NCBI RefSeq assembly: GCF_003259365.1
Contig: NZ_QLLY01000028.1
Coordinates: forward strand, 1 to 64,000
Length of the DNA stretch: 64,000 nt
Direction of reading: 5' to 3'
From: Streptomyces sp. PsTaAH-137
GTDB lineage: Bacteria > Actinomycetota > Actinomycetes > Streptomycetales > Streptomycetaceae
In this document: positions 41,560 through 50,732 of the stretch, one piece after another
Numbering within the stretch: position 1 is the first letter of the stretch
Layout of the letters: the number at the start of each line of letters is the position of its first letter
Made by a program: the position numbers and the translations under genes
Notes under the pieces: model-generated
Told to the model about the DNA's origin: nothing
The model's input: the letters and a program-made list of their open reading frames with translations, nothing else
Databases searched by the model: none

Positions 41560-44500
41560 GTGCGGGGCTACGAGAGCCAGGACGGCCGGCGGCCGGCTGA
41601 GACCGACCATCTCTCGCGGTTCGAAGCCGAGATGGAGCGGCTGAAGACCGAGCGGGAGAAGGCCGTCCAGCACGCCGAGGACCTGGGCTACCAGGTGGAG
41701 GTGTTGCGCGCCAAGCTGCACGAGGCGCGCCGCAGCCTCGCGTCCCGGCCTGCCTATGACGGGGCGGACATCGGCTACCAGGCCGAGCAGCTGCTCCGTA
41801 ATGCCCAGATCCAGGCGGAGCAGCTGCGCGCGGACGCCGAGCGCGAGCTGCGCGAGGCCCGGGCGCAGACCCAGCGCATCCTCCAGGAGCACGCCGAGCA
41901 GCAGTCCCGGCTCCAGTCCGAGCTGCACACCGAGGCGGTCAACCGCAGGCAGCAGCTCGACCAGGAGCTGGCCGAGCGCCGCCGCACGGTCGAGACCCAC
42001 GTCAACGAGAACGTGCAGTGGGCCGAGCAGCTGCGCGCCCGCACCGAGCAGCAGGCCCGCCGCCTGCTCGACGAGTCCCGCGCCGAGGCCGACCAGTCGC
42101 TGTCCGCCGCCCGCGCGGAGGCCGAGCGGGTCGCCGCCGAGGCCAGCCGCCGGCTGACCGGCGAGGCGGAGAGCGCCCGCGCCGAGGCCCAGGCGATCCT
42201 GGCCCGCGCCCGCCAGGACGCCGAGCGCCTGCTCAATGCCGCGTCGACGCAGGCCCAGGAGGCCACCGACCACGCCGAGCATCTGCGCTCCACCACGACC
42301 GCCGAGTCGGACACCGCGCGCCGCCAGGCCGGGGAGCTGAGCCGCGCCGCCGAGCAGAAGATCGCCGAGGCGGAGACCGCGCTGCGCGAGGCCCGCGCCG
42401 AGGCCGACAAGGTCCTCAACGAGGCCAAGGACGCCGCGACCAAGCAGCTCGCGAGCGCCGAGTCGGCCAACGAGCAGCGGACGCGGACCGCGAAGGAGCA
42501 GGTCGCCCGCCTCGTCCAGGAGGCCACCAAGGAGGCCGAGACCACCAAGTCGGAGGCCGAGCAGGTCGTCGCCGACGCCAAGGCCGAGGCCGAGCAGCTG
42601 ATCGCGACGGCCAAGGAGAAGGCCCGTACGGTCACCGCCGAGGAGACCGCCGGCGAGCTGGCGAAGGCCGCGCGCACCGCCGAGGACGTGCTGAACAAGG
42701 CCGCCGACGAGGCCAAGTCGACGACGAAGGCCGCCGCCGAGGAGGCCGAGCGGATCCGCACCGAGGCGGAGTCCGAGGCGGACCGGCTGCGCGCCGAGGC
42801 GCACGACATCTCGGAGCAGCTCAAGGGCGCGGCCAAGGACGACACCAAGGAGTACCGGGCCAAGACGGTCGAGCTCCAGGAGGAGGCGCGCCGGCTGCGC
42901 GGCGAGGCCGAGCAGCTGCGGGCCGAGGCCGTCGAGGAGGGCGAGCGGATCCGGGCCGAGGCCCGCCGCGAGGCCGTCCAGCAGATCGAGGAGGCGGCCA
43001 GGACCGCCGAGCAGCTGCTCGCCAAGGCGAAGGCGGACGCGGACGAGCTGCGCAGCGGTGCCACGACCGAGGCCGAGCGGGTCCGCACCGAGGCCATCGA
43101 GCGCGCCACGGGCCTGCGCAAGCAGGCCGAGGAGACGCTGGAGCGCACCCGCGCCGAGGCCGAGAAGCACCGCGCCGAGGCCGACGAGCAGGCCGAGGCC
43201 ACCCGCGCCGAGGCGGAGCGCGCCGCGCAGGCCCTCAAGGACGAGACCGAAGAGGCCATAAGGAACCGGCAGGACGAGGCGGCCCGCGAGCTGACCCGGC
43301 TGCACACCGAGGCCGAGGAGCGCCTCACGGCGTCGGAGACGACGCTGACGGACGCCCGGGCGGAGGCCGAGCGGCTGCGCCGGGAGGCGGCCGACGAGGG
43401 CGACCGGCTGCGCACCGAGGCGGCCGAGCGCGTACGGACCTTGCAGGCGCAGGCCGAGACGGAGGCCGAGCGGCTGCGCACCGAGGCCGCCGCCGACGCC
43501 TCGACGACCCGCTCCGAGGCGGAGAACGTCGCCGTACGGCTGCGGACCGAGGCCGCGACCGAGGCCGAGCGGCTCAAGACCGAGGCGCAGGAGTCCGCCG
43601 ACCGGCTGCGCGCCGAGGCGCAGACCGCCGCCGAGCGGATCTCCGCCGAGGCCGCTGAGACGCTGGCCGCCGCGACCGAGGAGGCCGCCCGCCGGCGCCG
43701 CGAGGCCGAGGAGACGCTCGGCAGCGCCCGCCAGGAGGCCGACCAGGAGCGCGAGCGGGCCCGCGAGCGGAGCGAGGAGCTGCTGGCCGTCGCCCGCGCC
43801 CGGGTCGAGGAGGCGCAGACCGAGGCCACCCGGCTGGTCGAGGAGGCGGACCAGCGGGCCACCGAGCTCGTCTCCGCCGCCGAGCAGACCGCGCAGCAGG
43901 TGCGCGACTCCGTGTCGGGGCTGCAGGAGCAGGCTCAGGAGGAGATCGCGGGGCTGCGCTCGGCCGCCGAGCACGCGGCGGACCGCACCAAGCAGGAGGC
44001 GCAGGAGGAGGCCGACCGGGTCCGCTCCGACGCCTACGCGGAGCGCGAGCGCGCCGCCGAGGACGCGAACCGGCTGCGTTCCGAGGCCACCACCGAGGCG
44101 GAGGCCGCCAAGTCGCTGGCGGAGCACACCGTCTCGGAGGCGATCGCCGAGTCCGAGCGGCTGCGCGGCGAGGCCGCCGAGCACGCCCAGCGGGTCCGCA
44201 CCGAGGTCTCCGACCTGCGTTCGGGCGCCGACCAGGACGCCTCGCGCACCCGCGCCGAGGCCCGCGAGGACGCCAACCGCATCCGGTCGGACGCCGCCAC
44301 GCAGGCCGACACCCTGATCGGCGAGGCGCGCACCGAGGCCGAGCGGCTGACGACGGAGACGAACACCGAGGCGGAGCGGGTCCGCGCGGAGTCCACCGCG
44401 GCGGCCGAGAAGCGCGTCGGCGACGCCACCACCGAGGCCGAGCGGCTGCGCACCGAGTCGGTCGCCCAGGCCGAGAAGCTGATCGCGGACGCGTCGGGCG

Positions 44501-45474
44501 ACGCCGAGCGGCTGCGGGCCGAGGCGGCGGAGACGGTCGGCTCGGCGCAGCAGCACGCGGAGCGGATCCGTACCGAGTCCGAGCGTGTGAAGGCCGAGGC
44601 CGCCGAGGAGGCGGAGCGCCTCACGGCCGCCGCGCGCGACGAGGCGGAGCGCACCCTGGACGAGGCCCGCAAGGACGCGAACAAGCGCCGTACGGAGGCC
44701 GCCGAGCAGGTCGACACGCTCATCACGGAGTCCGCGGCCGAGGCCGACAAGCTGACGCGCGAGGCGCAGGAGACGGCGCAGAAGACGACCGCCGACGCCG
44801 AGGCGCAGGCCGACACGATGGTCGGCGCGGCCCGCACGGAGGCCGAGCGCCTGATGTCCGAGGCGACGGTCGAGGGCAATACGACGGTGGAGAAGGCCCG
44901 TACGGACGCGGACGAGCTCCTCGTCGGGGCCCGCCGGGACGCCACGCAGATAAGAGAGCGGGCCGAGGAGCTGCGCGACCGCATCACGGGCGAGATCGAG
45001 GAGCTGCACGAGCGGGCTCGCCGCGAGTCGGCGGAAGCGATGAAGAACGCGGGCGAGCGCTGCGACGCCCTCGTCAAGGCGGCCGAGGAGCAGCTGGCCG
45101 AGGCCACCGCCAAGTCCAAGGACATCCTCAACGACGCCAACTCGGAGGCCGGCAAGGTCCGGATCGCCGCCGTGAAGAAGGCCGAGGGGCTGCTCAAGGA
45201 GGCCGAGCAGAAGAAGGCCGAGCTGACGCGCGAGGCGGAGAAGATCAGGGCCGACGCCGAGGAGGAGTCCACCGCCATGATCGAGAAGGGTCAGCGCGAC
45301 CTGGATGTCCTGGTCAGACGCCGCGAGGACATCAACGCCGAAATCTCCCGTGTCCAGGACGTGTTGGAAGCGTTGGAATCTTTTGAGGCTCCGGGCTCGG
45401 GCAAGGACGGTGGCGTCAAGGCCGGCGCCGCCGCAGGGGCTACCCGATCGGGTGGCAAGGGCTCAGAGGGCTAG
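41560..45474 (+). CDS. scy: Scy, polarisome coiled-coil scaffold
   Basis: A protein of about 1304 residues, almost entirely alpha-helical coiled coil. The N-terminal ~60 residues (LSRFEAEMERLKTEREKAVQ, GYQVEVLRAKLHEARRSL) are the conserved DivIVA-like start. The rest is hundreds of variants of AEAERLRTEA, a hendecad-biased pattern rather than pure heptads. Scy organises the apical growth complex with DivIVA and FilP and sets tip number. I prefer the GTG at 41560 (VRGYESQDG), which matches the usual family start; a GTG at 41503 would add 19 residues. filP follows. Some homologues are misnamed cellulose-binding proteins. A long open frame antisense to this gene is an artefact of its repetitive codons. 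Confidence 0.93.
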   Translation: MRGYESQDGRRPAETDHLSRFEAEMERLKTEREKAVQHAEDLGYQVEVLRAKLHEARRSLASRPAYDGADIGYQAEQLLRNAQIQAEQLRADAERELREARAQTQRILQEHAEQQSRLQSELHTEAVNRRQQLDQELAERRRTVETHVNENVQWAEQLRARTEQQARRLLDESRAEADQSLSAARAEAERVAAEASRRLTGEAESARAEAQAILARARQDAERLLNAASTQAQEATDHAEHLRSTTTAESDTARRQAGELSRAAEQKIAEAETALREARAEADKVLNEAKDAATKQLASAESANEQRTRTAKEQVARLVQEATKEAETTKSEAEQVVADAKAEAEQLIATAKEKARTVTAEETAGELAKAARTAEDVLNKAADEAKSTTKAAAEEAERIRTEAESEADRLRAEAHDISEQLKGAAKDDTKEYRAKTVELQEEARRLRGEAEQLRAEAVEEGERIRAEARREAVQQIEEAARTAEQLLAKAKADADELRSGATTEAERVRTEAIERATGLRKQAEETLERTRAEAEKHRAEADEQAEATRAEAERAAQALKDETEEAIRNRQDEAARELTRLHTEAEERLTASETTLTDARAEAERLRREAADEGDRLRTEAAERVRTLQAQAETEAERLRTEAAADASTTRSEAENVAVRLRTEAATEAERLKTEAQESADRLRAEAQTAAERISAEAAETLAAATEEAARRRREAEETLGSARQEADQERERARERSEELLAVARARVEEAQTEATRLVEEADQRATELVSAAEQTAQQVRDSVSGLQEQAQEEIAGLRSAAEHAADRTKQEAQEEADRVRSDAYAERERAAEDANRLRSEATTEAEAAKSLAEHTVSEAIAESERLRGEAAEHAQRVRTEVSDLRSGADQDASRTRAEAREDANRIRSDAATQADTLIGEARTEAERLTTETNTEAERVRAESTAAAEKRVGDATTEAERLRTESVAQAEKLIADASGDAERLRAEAAETVGSAQQHAERIRTESERVKAEAAEEAERLTAAARDEAERTLDEARKDANKRRTEAAEQVDTLITESAAEADKLTREAQETAQKTTADAEAQADTMVGAARTEAERLMSEATVEGNTTVEKARTDADELLVGARRDATQIRERAEELRDRITGEIEELHERARRESAEAMKNAGERCDALVKAAEEQLAEATAKSKDILNDANSEAGKVRIAAVKKAEGLLKEAEQKKAELTREAEKIRADAEEESTAMIEKGQRDLDVLVRRREDINAEISRVQDVLEALESFEAPGSGKDGGVKAGAAAGATRSGGKGSEG

Positions 45475-45611
45475 CCAGGAGAGCAAGTTACGTGCTTGAA
45501 GAGGTCGTTCGGCCCTACTCCTGGCAAGTGATCAGCCGCTACGCCACTCAAAAGGGGTGTCATTCTCCAGATCAAACCGGCATCTGCTCGATGACACGCC
45601 GCTTTGGCCCC

Positions 45612-45617
45612 TAGGAT
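45612..45617 (+). promoter_or_regulatory. Possible filP promoter -10
   Basis: TAGGAT lies 40 bases upstream of the filP ATG, with ATGACA (5 of 6 to TTGACA) at 45591-45596 and a short 15-bp spacer. The 183-bp gap after scy suggests filP has its own promoter. Confidence 0.4.
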
Positions 45618-45657
45618 TCCCCTTATCACCTCACCGGTCTCATTCGACAGGAACCCC

Positions 45658-46593
45658 ATGAGCGACACTTCCCCCTACGGCTTCGAGCTTGTGCGGCGTG
45701 GGTACGACCGCGCTCAGGTGGACGAACGAATCTCCAAGCTCGTCTCCGACCGTGACAGCGCTCTCGCTCGCATCACTGCTCTGGAAAAGCGCATCGAGGA
45801 ACTCCACCTCGAGACACAGAACGCCCAGGCCCAGGTGAACGACGCGGAGCCGTCGTACGCCGGCCTCGGCGCGCGCGTCGAGAAGATCCTCCGCCTCGCC
45901 GAGGAGGAGGCCAAGGACCTGCGCGAGGAGGCCCGCCGGGCCGCCGAGCAGCACCGCGAGCTCGCCGAGTCCGCGGCTCAGCAGGTGCGCAACGACGCGG
46001 AGTCGTTCGCCGCCGAGCGCAAGGCCAAGGCCGAGGACGAGGGCGTCCGGATCGTCGAGAAGGCCAAGGGCGAGGCGTCCACGCTGCGCTCCGAGGCGCA
46101 GAAGGACGCGCAGTCCAAGCGCGAGGAGGCGGACGCCCTCTTCGAGGAGACCCGCGCCAAGGCCGCCCAGGCCGCCGCGGACTTCGAGACGAACCTGGCC
46201 AAGCGGCGCGAGCAGTCCGAGCGCGACCTGGCCTCGCGTCAGGCCAAGGCCGAGAAGCGCCTCGCGGAGATCGAGCACCGCGCGGAGCAGCTCCGCCTGG
46301 AGGCCGAGAAGCTGCGCACGGACGCCGAGCGCCGCGCCCGTCAGACGGTGGAGACGGCCCAGCGCCAGGCCGAGGACATCGTGGCCGACGCGAACGCCAA
46401 GGCCGACCGGATCCGCTCGGAATCCGAGCGCGAGCTGGCGGCGCTCACCAACCGCCGCGACTCGATCAACGCCCAGCTGACGAACGTGCGCGAGATGCTG
46501 GCCACCCTCACGGGTGCGGCGGTCGCGGCCGCCGGTGCGCCGGTCGAGGACGAGCCGATCTCCCGCGGGGTCCCGGCGCAGCAGTCCCGCTGA
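45658..46593 (+). CDS. filP: FilP, intermediate-filament-like coiled-coil protein
   Basis: A 311-residue coiled-coil protein. The start MSDTSPYGFELVRRGYDRAQ with VDERISKLVSDRDSAL resembles the DivIVA/Scy head region, and residues about 70-290 are a continuous rod of hendecad/heptad repeats (AEKRLAEIEHRAEQLRLEAE). FilP forms filaments that give mechanical rigidity near hyphal tips and interacts with DivIVA and Scy. The ATG at 45658 is preceded by AGGA. A terminator follows. Length equals that known for the S. coelicolor protein within a residue or two. Confidence 0.94.
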   Translation: MSDTSPYGFELVRRGYDRAQVDERISKLVSDRDSALARITALEKRIEELHLETQNAQAQVNDAEPSYAGLGARVEKILRLAEEEAKDLREEARRAAEQHRELAESAAQQVRNDAESFAAERKAKAEDEGVRIVEKAKGEASTLRSEAQKDAQSKREEADALFEETRAKAAQAAADFETNLAKRREQSERDLASRQAKAEKRLAEIEHRAEQLRLEAEKLRTDAERRARQTVETAQRQAEDIVADANAKADRIRSESERELAALTNRRDSINAQLTNVREMLATLTGAAVAAAGAPVEDEPISRGVPAQQSR

Positions 46594-46612
46594 TCACCCC
46601 GTACGTCACTCC

Positions 46613-46650
46613 GTAAGCCCCCTGCCCCAAACAAGTGGCAGGGGGCTTAC
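46613..46650 (+). terminator. Terminator after filP
   Basis: A perfect 14-bp stem (46613-46626 with 46637-46650, arm GTAAGCCCCCTGCC) and a 10-base loop, 20 bases past the filP stop and immediately before the ABC operon promoter. Confidence 0.9.
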
Positions 46651-46670
46651 GCGCCCTCTAGCGTGGCCCC

Positions 46671-47666
46671 ATGATTGAGCTCGAGGGGCTGACGAAGCGT
46701 TACGGGGACAAGACCGCCGTCGACAACCTCACCTTCCAGGTCCGGCCGGGCATCGTCACGGGCTTCCTCGGTCCGAACGGCGCGGGCAAGTCGACGACCA
46801 TGCGCATGATGCTCGGGCTGGACAACCCCACGGCGGGCACGGTCCGGATCGACGGCAATCAGTACGCGCGGCTCAAGGACCCCCTCAAGTTCATCGGCGC
46901 GCTCCTCGACGCGAAGGCCATGCACGGCGGCCGCAGCGCGTACAACCATCTGCTCTGCCTCGCCCAGTCCAACGGCATCCCCAGGAGCCGGGTGGACGAG
47001 GTCCTGGACACGGTCGGGCTGACCGCCGTGGCCAAGAAGAAGTCCAAGGGCTTCTCGCTCGGCATGGGCCAGCGGCTCGGTATCGCGGGCGCGCTCCTCG
47101 GCGACCCGCAGATCCTGATGTTCGACGAGCCGGTGAACGGTCTGGACCCCGAGGGCATCCACTGGATCCGCAATCTGATGAAGTCCCTCGCGGCCGCGGG
47201 CCGTACGGTCTTCGTCTCCTCGCACCTGATGAGCGAGATGGCGCTCACCGCCGAGCACCTGGTGGTCATCGGGCAGGGCAGGCTCCTCGCCGACACCTCC
47301 ATGGCGGACTTCATCCGGGAGAACTCGCGGTCGTTCGTGCGGCTGCGCTCGCCGCAGCGCGAGCGGCTCCTCGACGTCCTGCACGAGAACGGCATCACGG
47401 TCGTGGAGTCCGGCAACGGCACGCTGGAGGTCGACGGCGGCTCCCCCGAGCAGCTGGGCGAGCTGGCCGCGAGCCACCAGTTGGTCCTGCACGAGCTGAG
47501 CCCGCAGCAGGCGTCCCTCGAAGAGGCCTTCATGCAGCTGACCGCCGGGTCGGTCGAGTACCACGCGCACTCCGGCGAGAGCGCGCCACCGCCCCCTCAG
47601 CAGCCGCAGCAGGATGCCTGGGGCGCGTCCTGGAACCGTGACAAGAACCAAGGGAAGGGGGCCTGA
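46671..47666 (+). CDS. ABC-2 exporter ATPase, module 1
   Basis: A 331-residue ATP-binding subunit of the BcrA/NatA class. Walker A GPNGAGKST, the signature SLGMGQRLGIA (a variant of LSGGQ), Walker B ILMFDEPVNGLDPEG and the switch His in VFVSSHLMSE are complete. A C-terminal extension (about 225-331) ends in a Pro/Gln-rich tail. TAGCGT lies 6 bases before the ATG, so a leaderless start is likely. The permease starts 1 base after the stop. It is paralogous to the gene at 49497. The substrate is unknown; such exporters move antibiotics, peptides or lipids. Confidence 0.9.
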   Translation: MIELEGLTKRYGDKTAVDNLTFQVRPGIVTGFLGPNGAGKSTTMRMMLGLDNPTAGTVRIDGNQYARLKDPLKFIGALLDAKAMHGGRSAYNHLLCLAQSNGIPRSRVDEVLDTVGLTAVAKKKSKGFSLGMGQRLGIAGALLGDPQILMFDEPVNGLDPEGIHWIRNLMKSLAAAGRTVFVSSHLMSEMALTAEHLVVIGQGRLLADTSMADFIRENSRSFVRLRSPQRERLLDVLHENGITVVESGNGTLEVDGGSPEQLGELAASHQLVLHELSPQQASLEEAFMQLTAGSVEYHAHSGESAPPPPQQPQQDAWGASWNRDKNQGKGA

Positions 47667-47667
47667 G

Positions 47668-48438
47668 ATGGCCGCGGCCCAGGTCCTCCGCTCCGAGTGG
47701 ACCAAGATCAAGTCGGTCAACTCGACGGCCCTCACCCTCAGCCTCGCCGTCGTCGTCTCGGCCGGGCTCGGGATGCTCGTCAGCGCCCTGTCCAACAACG
47801 ACTTCGACAACATGTCCCGCGAGAGCAGGCTGACGTTCGACCCGACCTACATCTCCTTCTCCGGGCTCTCCCTCGGGCAGCTGGCGATGGTGGTCTTCGG
47901 GGTCCTCGTCGTGGCCAGCGAGTACAGCACGGGCATGATCCGCACCTCGCTCGCGGCGGTTCCGCAGCGCGGCAGGTTCCTGTTCGGCAAGATCGCGGTG
48001 GCCTCGCTGCTCGTCCTGGCCGTCGCGCTGGTCACCAGCTTCGCGTCGTTCTTCCTCGGCCAGCTCATGCTCGGCGACCACAGCACGGACCTCGGCGCCC
48101 CGAACGTGCTGCGCGCCGTCATCGGCGCCGCCGTCTACATGACGCTGGTGGCGATGTTCTCCATGGGCATCGCCACGATGCTCCGCTCCCCCATGCTCTC
48201 GCTCGGCATCCTCATGCCGTTCTTCTTCCTGATCTCCCCGATCCTCGGCAGCGTCTCGGCGACGAAGAAGGTCGCCCAGTACTTCCCGGACCAGGCGGGC
48301 CAGCGCATCATGCAGGTCGTCACTCCGGCGAACGACGACGTGGCCTACGGCCCGTGGGGCGGCCTGGCGATCCTGCTGGTGTGGGTGGCGGCGGCACTAC
48401 TGATCGGCTACGCGCTGCTGAAGAAGCGGGACGCGTAG
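47668..48438 (+). CDS. ABC-2 exporter permease, module 1
   Basis: A 256-residue permease with six predicted helices, opening with the family motif LRSEWTKIKSVNSTALTLSL and the conserved ASEYSTGMIRTSLAAVPQR in the first cytoplasmic part. The ATG at 47668 comes 1 base after the ATPase stop. Together they make a full dimeric exporter (two ATPases and two permeases). Confidence 0.9.
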   Translation: MAAAQVLRSEWTKIKSVNSTALTLSLAVVVSAGLGMLVSALSNNDFDNMSRESRLTFDPTYISFSGLSLGQLAMVVFGVLVVASEYSTGMIRTSLAAVPQRGRFLFGKIAVASLLVLAVALVTSFASFFLGQLMLGDHSTDLGAPNVLRAVIGAAVYMTLVAMFSMGIATMLRSPMLSLGILMPFFFLISPILGSVSATKKVAQYFPDQAGQRIMQVVTPANDDVAYGPWGGLAILLVWVAAALLIGYALLKKRDA

Positions 48439-48512
48439 CGTCCCGTCGGGGCGCGGGACTGTACCGATATGCGGCTCCGCCGCGCGGACGCGACCAGCAC
48501 AAGCACCCCGCC

Positions 48513-48600
48513 AGGGGCGCGGGGAACTGCGCTCCCAGCCACCCACAACGGTCAGAGAACCACCGACCCAAGCCCCCTCAGGGGCGCGGGGAACTGCGCG
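48513..48600 (-). repeat. Dispersed element, two minus-orientation copies
   Basis: Copies at 48513-48532 (lacking the last base) and 48580-48600, in the 206-bp gap after the permease gene and before a leaderless gene. As elsewhere, the element follows a 3' end. Confidence 0.8.
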
Positions 48601-48644
48601 AGAACCCCCACCGGACCGGCACGCACCCCCTAACCTGCGCCCCT

Positions 48645-49364
48645 ATGGCGCCAAAAATCCCAGCCCGTACCCTCAGGGCCCTCGGCTACGGCACACCCCC
48701 GGCCCTGGCCCCGCTCACCTACCCGGGCCGCCCGATCACGACCCCGGCCCTCCTCGTCGGCGACGAACTCCACGCCCTCCCGGCGGACGGCGCCCTGGAC
48801 GACGTACTGAAGGAACGCACACCGGTCCTCGCCGTGGGCTCCAACGCCTCCCCCGCCCAGATCGCCCACAAGCTGACCCGCCTGAACCTCCCGGTGCGGG
48901 TCCCCATGATCCCGGTCGAGACGCGCGGCATCGGCATCGGCTGCTCCGCCCACATCGGCCGCAACGGCTACGTGGCGGCGGCCCCCTACGACGCCCCGGG
49001 CGAGCAGCGCACCCTCGTCGTCACCTGGCTCGACGACGTCCAGCTCAAGGCGGTGGACGCGACCGAGCTGCCGAACTACCGGAGGGTGGCGGTGCCGGAC
49101 GCCCCGGTCCCGGGGCTGCAGTTCTACGTCAGCGAGTACGGGGTCCTGACCGACCCCGGGACCGGCGGAGCCCCGCGGCCCGGCGGCGGTGACCAGGCGG
49201 CGCTGCTCACCGCGCTCCTGCGCCACTCGCCCGCGCTGCTCGCCCTCCTCGGCCCGACCCCGCGGGACTGGGTGCGGCGTGCGGCCGCCTCCCCGGCCGC
49301 ACGCGACGAGGGCACCCGGCTGCTCCGGGAAACCGGGTACCGGGCGGCCCACTGGCCCCTCTGA
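48645..49364 (+). CDS. Conserved hypothetical protein
   Basis: A 239-residue soluble protein. VLAVGSNASPAQIAHKL near residue 67 resembles the YGSN nucleotide/product loop of gamma-glutamylcyclotransferase-like folds, but the catalytic Glu context is not clear, so no activity is assigned. There is no signal peptide or helix. TAACCT ends 8 bases before the ATG and no ribosome site exists, so it is predicted leaderless. It separates two paralogous ABC modules without obvious link to either. Confidence 0.7.
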   Translation: MAPKIPARTLRALGYGTPPALAPLTYPGRPITTPALLVGDELHALPADGALDDVLKERTPVLAVGSNASPAQIAHKLTRLNLPVRVPMIPVETRGIGIGCSAHIGRNGYVAAAPYDAPGEQRTLVVTWLDDVQLKAVDATELPNYRRVAVPDAPVPGLQFYVSEYGVLTDPGTGGAPRPGGGDQAALLTALLRHSPALLALLGPTPRDWVRRAAASPAARDEGTRLLRETGYRAAHWPL

Positions 49365-49452
49365 TCCCACCGATCCCTTTGCTCACTCTTGGCCGGAACC
49401 GTCAGCGCTCGGATACGCTCCTAACCCTTACGGGGGCGTCCGCCCCGACGTC

Positions 49453-49475
49453 CTGAACCGTTCAGAACCGTTCAG
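49453..49475. promoter_or_regulatory. Tandem GAACCGTTCA repeats upstream of ABC module 2
   Basis: GAACCGTTCA at about 49455-49464 and again 10 bases on. CTGAAC-C-GTTCAG (49453-49465) is also a perfect 6-1-6 palindrome, and the second repeat overlaps a near copy. It sits about 20-45 bases before the ATPase start and downstream of a possible -10 (TACGCT, near 49412), a position suited to a repressor. Confidence 0.6.
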
Positions 49476-49496
49476 ACCTTCCGATGGGTGCGGAGA

Positions 49497-50732
49497 ATGA
49501 TCGAGGCAGTCGGCCTGACGAAGCGCTACGGCGCGAAGACAGCCGTGTACAACCTTTCCTTCCAGGTCCGGCCGGGAACCGTGACCGGCTTCCTGGGACC
49601 CAACGGCTCGGGCAAGTCGACGACGATGCGGATGATCCTCGGCCTCGACAAGCCGTCCCAGGGCCGCGTGACCATCGGCGGCCACCCGTACAGCGAACTG
49701 CCGAACGCGCCGCGCCAGGTCGGCGCGCTGCTCGACGCGAAGGCCGTGCACGGCGGCCGCACCGCCCGCAGCCACCTGCTGAGCCTGGCGCAGCTCTCCG
49801 GAATCCCGGCCCGCCGGGTCGACGAGGTGCTCGGCGTCGTGGGCCTCCAGGAGGTCGCGAGACGGCGTTCGAACGGGTTCTCGCTCGGTATGGGCCAGCG
49901 CCTCGGCATCGCGGCGGCGCTGCTCGGCGACCCTCAGGTGCTGCTCTTCGACGAGCCGGTCAACGGCCTGGACCCGGAGGGCATCCTCTGGGTCAGGAAC
50001 CTGATGAAGTCGCTGGCCGCCGAGGGCCGTACGGTCTTCGTCTCCTCGCACCTGATGAGCGAGATGGCGCTGACCGCCGAGCACCTGATCGTGATCGGAC
50101 GCGGACAGCTGCTCGCCGACATGAGCGTCCGGGACTTCATCGCCCACAACTCGGCCGGTTTCGCGCGCGTGCGCACCCCCGACACCGAGCCGGCCCAGCG
50201 CGAGAAGCTGAGCGCGGCGCTGACCGAGGCGGGCGGCCAGGTGCTGCCCGAGCCGGACGGCGGGCTGCGCGTGACGGGCCTGCCGCTCCCGCGGATCAGC
50301 GACCTCGCGCACGAGGCGGACGTACGGCTGTGGGAGCTGTCCCCGCACCAGGCCTCGCTGGAGGAGGCGTACATGCGGATGACGCAGGGCGCCGTCGACT
50401 ACCGCTCCACGGTCGACCAGCGCGCGGGCCTGCAGCAGCCGCTCGCGCCCGGCATGATGCCGCCGCAGGCGCCGATGCCGGTGCCCGGCCAGGACCAGCC
50501 GGGCTGGTACGCCCCGCCGCCGCCCCAGGCGCAGCCGCAGCAGCCGCCGGCGCCGGCCGAGAACCCGTACGCCACTGCGCAGCCCCCGGCACCCGCGCCG
50601 GCCCTCCCGCCCGCACCGGCCCTCCCGGCCGCGCCGCCCGTCCCGGAGAACGCGACGGCCATCTTGAGCAAGCCGACCCAGACGGACAAGCCGAACCAGA
50701 CGGACGAGACGCAGAAGGACGACGCCCGATGA
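49497..50732 (+). CDS. ABC-2 exporter ATPase, module 2, with long Pro/Gln tail
   Basis: A 411-residue ATPase closely similar to the module 1 protein: GPNGSGKST, SLGMGQRLGIA, LLFDEPVNGLDPEG and FVSSHLMSEMAL. Residues about 300-411 form a low-complexity tail of Pro, Gln and Ala (MPPQAPMPVPGQDQPGWYAP and similar), longer than in module 1 and probably disordered. The ATG at 49497 aligns with the paralogue start; GTG 49488 is an alternative. The stop overlaps the permease start (ATGA). Confidence 0.9.
   Translation: MIEAVGLTKRYGAKTAVYNLSFQVRPGTVTGFLGPNGSGKSTTMRMILGLDKPSQGRVTIGGHPYSELPNAPRQVGALLDAKAVHGGRTARSHLLSLAQLSGIPARRVDEVLGVVGLQEVARRRSNGFSLGMGQRLGIAAALLGDPQVLLFDEPVNGLDPEGILWVRNLMKSLAAEGRTVFVSSHLMSEMALTAEHLIVIGRGQLLADMSVRDFIAHNSAGFARVRTPDTEPAQREKLSAALTEAGGQVLPEPDGGLRVTGLPLPRISDLAHEADVRLWELSPHQASLEEAYMRMTQGAVDYRSTVDQRAGLQQPLAPGMMPPQAPMPVPGQDQPGWYAPPPPQAQPQQPPAPAENPYATAQPPAPAPALPPAPALPAAPPVPENATAILSKPTQTDKPNQTDETQKDDAR

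Noticed and set aside
41011..45009. 1332-codon open frame antisense to scy, Leu/Gly/Arg-rich
   Set aside because: It mirrors the repetitive GC-rich codons of scy, has no domain or ribosome site and runs into mce. Scy on the plus strand is a known family.
41560..46593. Cellulose-binding protein label for Scy and FilP
   Set aside because: Both are coiled-coil rods without carbohydrate-binding modules; the cytoskeletal assignment fits sequence and context.
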